Assembly (NCBI GenBank): GCA_016870425.1
Contig: VGBQ01000053.1
Span: 1-12,983 of the forward strand
Direction: 5' to 3'
Length of the DNA stretch: 12,983 nucleotides
Source: Actinomycetota bacterium
Lineage (GTDB): Bacteria; Actinomycetota; Actinomycetes; S36-B12
Shown here: positions 5,456 through 12,983 of the stretch, piece by piece
How positions within the stretch are numbered: the stretch's first letter is position 1
Layout: the number at the start of each line of letters is the position of its first letter
Program-made: the position numbers and the translations under genes
Notes under the pieces: model-generated
Database searches by the model: none
What the model was told of the DNA's origin: nothing
Seen by the model: the letters and a program-made list of their open reading frames with translations, nothing else

Positions 5456-7594
5456 CTATGCAGCCGGGGCGGGCACCGGAGCCAGGAGCCCAGCTCGATA
5501 GGTCATATGGATCCACCCATGGGTCCACGTGGCGCTCACCATCCGGCCGGCGATGGTGGGTGAGGTGAGGTCGACCCGGCCAGCGACGCCCTGCAGCGCT
5601 GCGATGGAGTCAGGTGCGGGTGTGCGGACCTCTGCCGTCGCACCGTCGATCCTGCGCACGGTCTGCTGCCAGGCCTCGCATGCGGTGTGAAGATCCGACT
5701 GGATGGGGGCCACGAGCTCCGGCACCGTCGCGGCCATGGGCGGTCCGTCACCTGCCCACTCCGCAATGAGGTGGGCACTGACCGTCAGGGTGCGGATGTC
5801 ATCAATCACCCCTTCCCAATCCTGCGCCCGTGTGGCGGAGTCGGGTGCGCGCGAGGCGAGTGAGGCCTCGACCACCTCACGGGAGCGAGTGAAGGCTGCA
5901 GACACCTCCGTAAGTTCCGCCGGTGTGACGCGACCAGGTCCGTAGAGCAGGTCCTCGACGGCGTGCGAGAGCAGGGTGCATCCCTGACGGATCGCGTCGG
6001 TGACATTGCCGAGGAGCCCTGCAGCCACTCCGCGCGGCCACATCAGTAGCGCCACGATCACGCTGATGGCGGCGCCGACGACGATGTCGATGAAGCGATC
6101 GTCGATCGTCTTGAGTTGTGGCGGCCAGTTGATCACGCTGAAGGCGACGATGACGAAGAGCGAGAACGCCGCCTGGCCAACCACGTACGCGGTGGTTGCC
6201 TGCGTGTAGACCGCGAGGAAGATCACCAGGACGAGCGCGATCCACATGAGCACGGGGTGCGTCGCCTCCGTGACGAGGAGGACGTATCCGATCAGCGCGC
6301 CCGCGAAGGTGCCGGCGACTGCGAGCAGGGATGTGCGCAGTGTGGCCACCCCATCCATGCGCAGGGTGGCGATCACCCCCAGCGCCACCCAGAAGCCGTG
6401 GGCGAGACCGATGAGTTCGACGACCAGCACCGCGACGGCAAGAGCCACGCCAGTCCGCAGCGCGGTGCGCATCCAGGGCGATCGCAGCGTCACCTGGCTC
6501 GCGAGGTCGCGCCAGGGATGCGCGAGCGGGGGTTGAGGGATGCTGTGGGCCGTTTCGTCGAGATCCTCGGGCACGAGGCGGAGGACGCGCCGGACGAGGA
6601 TCCCGAGCCGGACGACGGAGATGGCGAACGCGCGATCAGGGAACGCCGCGTGCACGATGCGCACGCGCTCGGGAGGGGGACCGTATTCGTCGCTGCCCAG
6701 GACGGCGACCGCGCTTGCCCACTGTGACACCCACAGGTCCACCACCGGCGCCACCCGCGGCGGCGCAGAGGCGGTGCTGTCCAGCGCGCGGGCCTGGGCG
6801 TCCAGGGCAGTGGCACTCGCGGCGACGAGGTCAGCGGTGTCGGGCAGGACACTCATGGGTGAGCTGTACGCCGTGCCACGGGTCATGGCGGTCAGCAGCG
6901 CCTCGAGCTGCCCTACCAGCACTTGCAGCGCCCGATCGGTGCGGCTCAGGCCTGCTGCGCGGAAGGGATTGCCGAGGTAGGAGTCGCGCAGGTGGGTGCG
7001 CGCAGCGTCGATAGGTGCCGGATCCATCACCCTGCCCTGCGACCGGTTGTGCGCGGCCGACGCGAGAGCGCGCAGCGCGCCGATGCAGGCCTGCCGGACG
7101 GGAGCGAGATTGCGCCGGGGCAGGATCAGCAGCGTCACAGGCACCGCGACGGCGACCGCGATTCCCCAGCCGGCAAGCAGATCGGGGACGTCCGACAGGG
7201 ATGTCGTGACCATCGCGCTGGCGACGTAGACTTTGGTGAGCGCAGGGCAGGCGCTGGCGAAGGTCCCGCGCAGGGCGACCAGGAAGGCAAGGATCCCGGT
7301 CACGACGAAGGTCACTGCCACGATTGACCACACACTGCCCGCGGCGAGGCCACCGATGGCTATCACGACTACGCCGGCGAAGCCCGTGGCAAGCAGCGAG
7401 ATGATGCGCCGTCGCGCTGAGCCGCCGAAGTCAGCCGAACCCAGAAGCGCAATGGATCCGAAGGATGCAAGCACACCCGCAGGCGTGCCTGGCAGGAGGG
7501 TCAGGGCCAGGACTAACGCCGCCGTGGTCCCGATCGCTGCTCGCACCGCGCGATGCAGCCCCACCCGGCCAGGGTCGTTGAAGCGCAGGCGCAC
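5456..7594 (-). CDS. FUSC-family membrane protein (aromatic acid exporter-like), long form
   Basis: The product is 712 residues. It has two membrane blocks, about 15-160 and 378-520, each with roughly six hydrophobic segments, separated by a soluble helical region (165-370) and followed by a soluble C-terminal tail (525-712). The second block ends with DDRFIDIVVGAAISVIVAL and LMWPRG, the characteristic closing motif of FUSC/YccS/aromatic acid exporter proteins. Members such as AaeB export aromatic carboxylic acids, but substrates of actinobacterial homologues are mostly unknown. Start is GTG 7594 with TAAGGT 6 nt upstream and no Shine-Dalgarno sequence. It is divergent from a second, shorter FUSC gene with only 42 bp between the starts, so the two are likely expressed from one shared control region. 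The stop is followed at once by a candidate terminator hairpin. The gene appears intact. Confidence 0.85.
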   Translation of the reverse strand: MRLRFNDPGRVGLHRAVRAAIGTTAALVLALTLLPGTPAGVLASFGSIALLGSADFGGSARRRIISLLATGFAGVVVIAIGGLAAGSVWSIVAVTFVVTGILAFLVALRGTFASACPALTKVYVASAMVTTSLSDVPDLLAGWGIAVAVAVPVTLLILPRRNLAPVRQACIGALRALASAAHNRSQGRVMDPAPIDAARTHLRDSYLGNPFRAAGLSRTDRALQVLVGQLEALLTAMTRGTAYSSPMSVLPDTADLVAASATALDAQARALDSTASAPPRVAPVVDLWVSQWASAVAVLGSDEYGPPPERVRIVHAAFPDRAFAISVVRLGILVRRVLRLVPEDLDETAHSIPQPPLAHPWRDLASQVTLRSPWMRTALRTGVALAVAVLVVELIGLAHGFWVALGVIATLRMDGVATLRTSLLAVAGTFAGALIGYVLLVTEATHPVLMWIALVLVIFLAVYTQATTAYVVGQAAFSLFVIVAFSVINWPPQLKTIDDRFIDIVVGAAISVIVALLMWPRGVAAGLLGNVTDAIRQGCTLLSHAVEDLLYGPGRVTPAELTEVSAAFTRSREVVEASLASRAPDSATRAQDWEGVIDDIRTLTVSAHLIAEWAGDGPPMAATVPELVAPIQSDLHTACEAWQQTVRRIDGATAEVRTPAPDSIAALQGVAGRVDLTSPTIAGRMVSATWTHGWIHMTYRAGLLAPVPAPAA

Positions 7595-7600
7595 GCCGCG

Positions 7601-7606
7601 ACCTTA
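7601..7606 (-). promoter_or_regulatory. -10 box (TAAGGT) for leaderless long FUSC transcript
   Basis: Read on the minus strand, TAAGGT matches TANNNT and is separated by 6 nt (7600-7595) from the GTG at 7594. No ribosome-binding site is present between them. It lies back-to-back with the -10 box of the divergent gene, 17 bp away. Confidence 0.55.
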
Positions 7607-7623
7607 GCGAGTAGTCCGAGCTT

Positions 7624-7629
7624 TAGGGT
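7624..7629 (+). promoter_or_regulatory. -10 box (TAGGGT) for leaderless short FUSC transcript
   Basis: TAGGGT matches TANNNT and ends 7 nt before the in-frame GTG at 7637. This promoter decides the start: the longer frame from the ATG at 7553 would overlap the divergent gene and would begin upstream of this promoter. Confidence 0.5.
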
Positions 7630-7636
7630 GTGCTTC

Positions 7637-8803
7637 GTGGCCAGCACGGATCGACCGGCAGACGATGGCCGCGACATCATCCCTGACCTCAGGCTCGCCG
7701 ATGTCATGCAGCAGCGGCCCGCCTCCTTCCGGTCGCCATGGCAGATCCTGCGCATCGGTGTCGCTGTCACGGTGGCCTGGGCCGTCGGCTACTGGGTGTC
7801 GCCGAGTTCGTTCGGCATCTTTGCGCCGCTGACGACCCTTCTGGTGATTTCGTCGTCGCCCTGGAGCACCTTCGGCCTGTCGGTGCAGCGCATCCTCACC
7901 ACGGCAGTCGGCGTCTTCGCCGCGACCCTGTGGGTGACACTTGTCGACGTCACATGGTGGTCGGTGCTCATCGCCATGCTTGTCTCGCTCGTCGTCGCGA
8001 GTCGGCTGCCGGTGTCCCTGGGTGCCCGATTCCAGATCCCGACGGCCGTGCTCTTCGTTTTTGCGCTCGGGCAGGTCACCTGGGAGCAGGCGGGTTGGCG
8101 CGTCTTCGACGTTGTCATCGGCGGTGCCATCGGAGTCCTGTCGATCTACCTGCCGCCGCCCAAGCCGCACCCGGAGCGATTCGAGGCTCGCCTTCAGGAG
8201 TACCGCGACCACATCCTCGCCCTCCTCGGCGACATGGCACGCGAGCTGAGGGAGACCAGCGGTGCGCTCGAGCCGGACGAGTTGCACCACTTCATCCCGG
8301 ACAGTCGCGCGCTGCGGGGCGACGCGGAAGCAGCGCGCGATGCGCTCACGGACCTGGTCGAGATGGTTGCATTCAACCCGCGCGGGCGCTCAGCTCGCAG
8401 CGTCATCGACGACGATGCCCTGCGACTGCGGCGACTCGCGAGCATCGGCGTGCACGTCCGAGGGCTCGCCGGTGCGATCAATCGCGACTACGACCGTGCG
8501 GACCTACAGCCAGCCCTGGCCAAGGACACGCTCGCGGACCTGCTCGACGAACTGGCCGCACTGGGACGTCTCGCGTTGGGGTCGCCGGGGATGCCTGTCC
8601 GAGCGGAATCCGGCGACGTGTCCGGCGCGACGGAGGCCCTGGATGCGCGGCTGCGCGCCATCGCTGACGAGATGGCCGTCCAGGGCACTGGACAGGTCCT
8701 GGAGTCGGTGTCCCTCGCGGGCCGCATCGCCTACGTCGCAGCACAAATGGACGCCTTCGAGCGGCTCACGGATGAGGCCCAGGACAGGTTCGAGGACGAC
8801 TGA
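7637..8803 (+). CDS. FUSC-family membrane protein, short form
   Basis: The product is 388 residues from GTG 7637. An N-terminal single membrane block (about 35-170) has hydrophobic segments at 36-55, 58-72, 84-103, 107-123, 136-146 and 156-172, including GVAVTVAWAVGYWVSP and VIGGAIGVLSIYLPPP. The latter matches the closing helix of FUSC/DUF939-type (ArAE) proteins. The remaining 210 residues are soluble and largely helical, starting with the charged EARLQEYRDHILALLGDM. Proteins of this half-size are thought to form oligomeric export channels, but the substrate is unknown. It is divergent from the long FUSC gene and ends 25 bp before dcd. The open frame also extends upstream to an ATG at 7553, but that would overlap the neighbouring gene and lie upstream of the promoter, so I prefer GTG 7637. 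Confidence 0.8.
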   Translation: MASTDRPADDGRDIIPDLRLADVMQQRPASFRSPWQILRIGVAVTVAWAVGYWVSPSSFGIFAPLTTLLVISSSPWSTFGLSVQRILTTAVGVFAATLWVTLVDVTWWSVLIAMLVSLVVASRLPVSLGARFQIPTAVLFVFALGQVTWEQAGWRVFDVVIGGAIGVLSIYLPPPKPHPERFEARLQEYRDHILALLGDMARELRETSGALEPDELHHFIPDSRALRGDAEAARDALTDLVEMVAFNPRGRSARSVIDDDALRLRRLASIGVHVRGLAGAINRDYDRADLQPALAKDTLADLLDELAALGRLALGSPGMPVRAESGDVSGATEALDARLRAIADEMAVQGTGQVLESVSLAGRIAYVAAQMDAFERLTDEAQDRFEDD

Positions 8804-8817
8804 TCGGCCGGCCCGAT
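8803..8817 (+). promoter_or_regulatory. Inverted repeat across the FUSC stop and dcd promoter
   Basis: ATCGG (8803-8807) and CCGAT (8813-8817) form a 5-bp inverted repeat with loop CCGGC. It overlaps the stop codon of the short FUSC gene and the first base of the dcd -10 box. It could be a small operator or part of a weak terminator; it is too short to be sure. Confidence 0.25.
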
Positions 8818-8822
8818 AGCCT
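8817..8822 (+). promoter_or_regulatory. -10 box (TAGCCT) for leaderless dcd transcript
   Basis: TAGCCT fits TANNNT and is followed by exactly 6 nt and the GTG start at 8829. No Shine-Dalgarno sequence lies before the GTG. dcd could also be co-transcribed from the short FUSC gene 25 bp upstream. Confidence 0.5.
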
Positions 8823-8828
8823 CCCCTC

Positions 8829-9410
8829 GTGCTGCTCTCCGACCGCGATCTGCGCGCCGAGCTCGATGCCGGGCGTGTGGCCCTCGATCCGTACGACCCT
8901 GCGATGATCCAGCCGTCGAGCGTCGATGTGCGCCTCGACCGATACTTCCGAGTCTTCGAGAACCATCGCTATCCGCATATCGATCCCGCTGAGGAGCAGC
9001 CTGATCTCACCGAACTCGTCAAGGTAGCCGCAGACGAGGCCTTCATCCTGCATCCGGGCGAATTCGTGCTGGCATCGACGTACGAGGTCGTGACCCTCCC
9101 CGACGACATCGCAGGCAGGCTCGAGGGCAAGTCCTCGCTCGGGCGACTCGGGCTGCTCACGCACTCCACCGCGGGATTCATCGACCCCGGCTTCAGCGGT
9201 CACGTGACCCTGGAGTTGTCCAATGTCGCGACGCTGCCCATCAAGCTCTGGCCGGGGATGAAGATCGGCCAGCTGTGCCTCTTCCGCCTGTCGTCGCCCG
9301 CGGAGCATCCCTACGGGTCGAGCGTCTACGGCTCGCGCTACCAGGGCCAGCGCGGTCCCACGCCGAGTCGGTCCTTCGCGAACTTCCACGTGACCCCGCT
9401 GGGGGAATAG
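8829..9410 (+). CDS. dcd: dCTP deaminase, probably bifunctional (dUMP-forming)
   Basis: The product is 193 residues of the trimeric dUTPase-like fold and acts in cytosolic pyrimidine nucleotide synthesis, converting dCTP to dUTP, or to dUMP if bifunctional. Visible motifs are QPSSVDVRL (28-36), GKSSLGRLGLLTHSTAGFID (100-119), the catalytic Glu129 in GHVTLELSN, WPGMKIGQLCLFRL (141-154) and SRYQGQRGPTPSRS (169-182). The length and the LLTHSTAGFIDPGFSGH segment, including Ala115, closely resemble the Mycobacterium tuberculosis enzyme, which performs both deamination and dUTP hydrolysis. Bifunctionality here is inferred from that resemblance. GTG 8829 gives the standard family N-terminus MLLSDRDLRAEL, and it follows a leaderless-type -10 box. 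The neighbours do not suggest a nucleotide operon, so its placement after a transporter gene may be chance. Confidence 0.95.
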   Translation: MLLSDRDLRAELDAGRVALDPYDPAMIQPSSVDVRLDRYFRVFENHRYPHIDPAEEQPDLTELVKVAADEAFILHPGEFVLASTYEVVTLPDDIAGRLEGKSSLGRLGLLTHSTAGFIDPGFSGHVTLELSNVATLPIKLWPGMKIGQLCLFRLSSPAEHPYGSSVYGSRYQGQRGPTPSRSFANFHVTPLGE

Positions 9411-9453
9411 GCACGGCGCGACGTGGTCGGCTGCTCTGGCAGGCCGGCGATGG

Positions 9454-9852
9454 ATGCGCTTCACTGAGTCCATGAAGCCGGGGGGCGCCTCAGACCGGGA
9501 TGCGACGACGCGGGCCCTTGTGGATTCGGCTCTCGAGGAGTTGCGCGCCTTCGGGCAGGCCGACTTCGCGATGGAGCGGGTCGCGCGCGGTGCCTTCTAC
9601 TCAGTCGGCTCCGTCTACGAGCGGTGGCCTGATCGCAACGCGCTGCTCGCCGACCTGGGCATAGACCCGATCGCGTCATCGATCACGGAGGCCCTCGCGT
9701 CGGCAGAGGATGCGACCGTTGCGATTGAGTGGGCTCTCGGTGCAGGCAGGCCGACGATCCTGCTCGGCGGCGAGATCCTGCTTGCGGGACACACGTCTCC
9801 GTCGGTGCGCGGGGCCTTGCGCGTCGCCCAACCTCCACCCGCGGCCTTCTGA
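9454..9852 (+). CDS. TetR-type transcriptional regulator, C-terminally truncated
   Basis: The product is 132 residues from ATG 9454; ATG 9472 (residue 7, MKPGGASDRD) is an equally plausible start. The N-terminal part is a TetR DNA-binding domain: DATTRALVDSALEELRAFG (helix 1), FAMERVARGA (helix 2), then YSVGSVYERWPDRNALLADL (recognition helix and the following YxxF-like region). The ligand-binding domain begins (ITEALASAEDATVAIEWAL) but should continue to about 190-200 residues. Instead the family-like sequence stops near SPSVRGALR, and the last residues (VAQPPPAAF) are read from the opposite strand of the next gene. The gene therefore appears to have lost its C-terminal third in a deletion. 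Whether the product still binds DNA or any ligand is doubtful. Its target is unknown; dcd lies 43 bp upstream. Confidence 0.65.
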   Translation: MRFTESMKPGGASDRDATTRALVDSALEELRAFGQADFAMERVARGAFYSVGSVYERWPDRNALLADLGIDPIASSITEALASAEDATVAIEWALGAGRPTILLGGEILLAGHTSPSVRGALRVAQPPPAAF

Positions 9853-10193
9853 ACGGCCACGCGGGGGATGCCTCCGTCGATCCACGCGACCGCGGCGGTC
9901 CCACCGCGGCTTGTGGCGACCGAGGAGATCTCGCTCCCGCCGCCGACGTCGACCGTTCCTGTCCATGAGGCACCCGCGGCCGCCGACGTGACGACCAGGA
10001 TCCGCCCCCCGAGTGAGTAGGCGCTGGTGATGCGTCCGGCGGCGTCGACAGCCGTCTTGGTGGAGGCGATCGCCCCCGGGACGTCGTAGTCGGCGCGAGG
10101 ATCAGGCGGGGCGGCGCTGGCGCCGGCCCAACTCCCCTGGGCGGCCAGCATGACGGCGGCGGCGAGGACAGCGCGGGCGACGTTGTGGGCCAT
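9615..10193 (-). CDS. Secreted beta-propeller-like protein, C-terminally truncated chimera
   Basis: The frame from ATG 10193 starts with a Sec signal peptide: MAHNVARAV, hydrophobic LAAAVMLAAQ, and a probable cut after GASAA before PPDPRADYD. About two repeats follow (TAVDAAGRITSAYSLGGRIL and VATSRGGTAAVAWIDGG), each with Gly-rich turns and a conserved Trp (ASWTG, GGWAT), as in exported WD/BNR-like propeller proteins. After GGWATRKA the sequence becomes PRTDGDVCPASRISPPSRIV, which is only the antisense of the convergent TetR gene, and stays open to a stop at 9615. A normal propeller would need several more repeats, so the gene was cut and the rest is chimeric. A GTG at 10214 is an alternative start but would spoil the signal peptide. 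Function unknown. Confidence 0.55.
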   Translation of the reverse strand: MAHNVARAVLAAAVMLAAQGSWAGASAAPPDPRADYDVPGAIASTKTAVDAAGRITSAYSLGGRILVVTSAAAGASWTGTVDVGGGSEISSVATSRGGTAAVAWIDGGIPRVAVQKAAGGGWATRKAPRTDGDVCPASRISPPSRIVGLPAPRAHSIATVASSADARASVIDDAIGSMPRSASSALRSGHRS

Positions 10194-10295
10194 AACGGCA
10201 CGATGGCACTGCACCGTGGCGCGACGTCACTTGAAAGGTCCAGTCTGAGGCTGCGTTATCGCCTTGCTCGACTCGTAGGCGGAATCCGAAGGCCC
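10194..10295. other. Spacer between the secreted-protein gene and mazF
   Basis: About 100 bp without a coding frame. It must hold any promoter for the minus-strand secreted-protein gene. The best -10 candidate is a weak CATCGT (minus strand, 10205-10200) 6 nt before the ATG. No clear terminator follows the toxin gene. Confidence 0.3.
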
Positions 10296-10604
10296 CTAGA
10301 CCGTGGGTTCGAGGTCGAAGGCGACAGAAATCGCCTGCGCGAGTTGGTCCTCCTGATCGGGGAGCAAGAAGCCGATGCGCTCACCGAGGCGATCGAGAGG
10401 CACCGTCTCGACGTTGTCCAGGGAAACCACGCTTTCTGCGGGGAGGCCGTTGCGTGCTCCGACGGCAAGCTCCGTTGATAGACCGCGGATCCGTGACGTG
10501 ATGGGCGCGATGGTGACTCGGGACATCCGACCGACGAGTGCGGAGCGCGTGAGGATGAGCGCTGGTCGCGGCTTGTCGAGGAAAACGACGTGGATTGCCC
10601 TCAC
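10296..10604 (-). CDS. MazF/PemK-type toxin (endoribonuclease)
   Basis: The product is 102 residues. It has the MazF core order: DKPRPALILTR (10-20) with the conserved RP, then RVTIAPITSRIRGLSTEL (29-46), then NGLPAESVVSLDNVETV (52-68) and a closing helix region LGERIGFLLPD...QLAQAISVAF. MazF toxins cut mRNA or tRNA at short sequences in the cytoplasm and are neutralised by the antitoxin encoded just upstream. The GTG start overlaps the antitoxin stop as GTGA (10604-10601), which implies translational coupling. The N-terminus lacks the GEIW-type first strand of classical MazF, but many actinobacterial members start in this short way (IHVVFLDK). The length is normal and the gene appears intact. 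The cleavage sequence cannot be predicted. Confidence 0.85.
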   Translation of the reverse strand: MRAIHVVFLDKPRPALILTRSALVGRMSRVTIAPITSRIRGLSTELAVGARNGLPAESVVSLDNVETVPLDRLGERIGFLLPDQEDQLAQAISVAFDLEPTV

Positions 10605-10837
10605 CCATCGTCCAAGGTGAACTGATTGGCGGCCCAGGCTGACACAGCGGCGAGGCCGGGGTCGTCGCCACTGTCATCGAGGATGCGAAGGTCACGCTCG
10701 GCGAGGAAACGGCGGAGCTCCCGGCGCAGTGCTCGCTCGACGATGGACGCCCTGCTTGGCGCGGATCCGTCGGCGACGAGGGCGTCAAGCTGGAGCACGA
10801 TGTCGTCCGGGAGGCGCACGGCGATCTGAGTCGTCAT
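10601..10837 (-). CDS. Ribbon-helix-helix antitoxin (MazE-type partner)
   Basis: The product is 78 residues from ATG 10837. The N-terminus TQIAVRLPDDIVLQLDALV and then SRASIVERALRREL is a typical ribbon-helix-helix DNA-binding domain: strand TQIAVRLP, helix DDIVLQLDALVAD, and helix RASIVERALRREL. The C-terminal part (RFLAERDLRILDDSGDDPGL to NQFTLDDG) is acidic and aromatic, and is expected to wrap the toxin. The dimer should also repress its own promoter. The open frame extends 30 residues further upstream, but a TATGGT -10 box 6 nt before ATG 10837 marks this ATG as the leaderless start. It precedes the toxin gene with a 4-nt overlap. It lies 43 bp after the Fe-S reductase gene in the same direction, so some read-through from that gene is possible. 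Confidence 0.82.
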   Translation of the reverse strand: MTTQIAVRLPDDIVLQLDALVADGSAPSRASIVERALRRELRRFLAERDLRILDDSGDDPGLAAVSAWAANQFTLDDG

Positions 10838-10843
10838 GCGGAG

Positions 10844-10849
10844 ACCATA
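10844..10849 (-). promoter_or_regulatory. -10 box (TATGGT) for leaderless antitoxin-toxin transcript
   Basis: On the minus strand TATGGT (10849-10844) is followed by CTCCGC and then the ATG at 10837. The hexamer and the 6-nt gap match the other promoters in this window. TGGTATGGT around the box contains two TGGT units in tandem, which could be part of the antitoxin operator. Confidence 0.6.
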
Positions 10850-10880
10850 CCAGAGTGAATCCCAAAGCGGGATGCACTCG

Positions 10881-12983
<2,103 letters not shown>

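Noticed and set aside
7553..7636. N-terminal extension of the short FUSC protein from ATG 7553
   Set aside because: It would overlap the start of the divergent FUSC gene and lie upstream of the TAGGGT promoter. Its sequence is not membrane-protein-like, and GTG 7637 is better placed.

Overview
The window is high-GC DNA with compact gene spacing, frequent GTG starts and apparently leaderless promoters. The protein families point to an actinobacterium (Actinomycetota). Markers include a Dcd close to the mycobacterial bifunctional dCTP deaminase/dUTPase, an Rv0338c-like Fe-S reductase and an IS21-type element. No rRNA, tRNA or CRISPR array was recognised.

Layout. Positions 1-237 hold the C-terminal end of a CitMHS-type citrate transporter. 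Positions 238-929 are a gene graveyard: a minus-strand C-terminal remnant (416-about 525), a minus-strand fragment of a GLUG/haemagglutinin-like surface protein (616-852), and a plus-strand start of a von Willebrand factor A domain (853-929). The VWA fragment is cut by a complete IS21-family insertion sequence (930-3309; istA and istB on the minus strand, 55-bp imperfect terminal repeats). Immediately beyond the IS lies a 14-TM DHA2-type MFS exporter (3351-4928), then about 530 bp without a convincing gene (4929-5455). Next come two divergent FUSC/aromatic acid exporter-like membrane proteins (5456-7594 minus; 7637-8803 plus), followed by dcd (8829-9410) and a short TetR-type regulator gene (9454-9852). 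The TetR gene runs tail-to-tail into a secreted beta-propeller-like protein (minus, 9615-10193), and both appear truncated at one shared deletion junction. The right part, all on the minus strand, is a mazEF-like toxin-antitoxin pair (10296-10837) downstream of a large membrane Fe-S oxidoreductase that runs off the window edge (10881-12983).

The most interesting signals are regulatory and structural. Five genes on both strands (MFS, both FUSC genes, dcd, the antitoxin) have a TANNNT -10 box ending 6 or 7 nt before an ATG/GTG start, the signature of leaderless transcripts. The two FUSC promoters are packed into a 42-bp divergent gap. In the IS, a perfect 12-bp inverted repeat directly upstream of istA buries its Shine-Dalgarno sequence, which looks like protection against read-through transcription. 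The VWA/GLUG junction and the TetR/secreted-protein junction record past deletions.

I did not find a clear new multi-gene system. The window is best described as ordinary housekeeping and transport genes interrupted by a mobile element and decayed accessory DNA.
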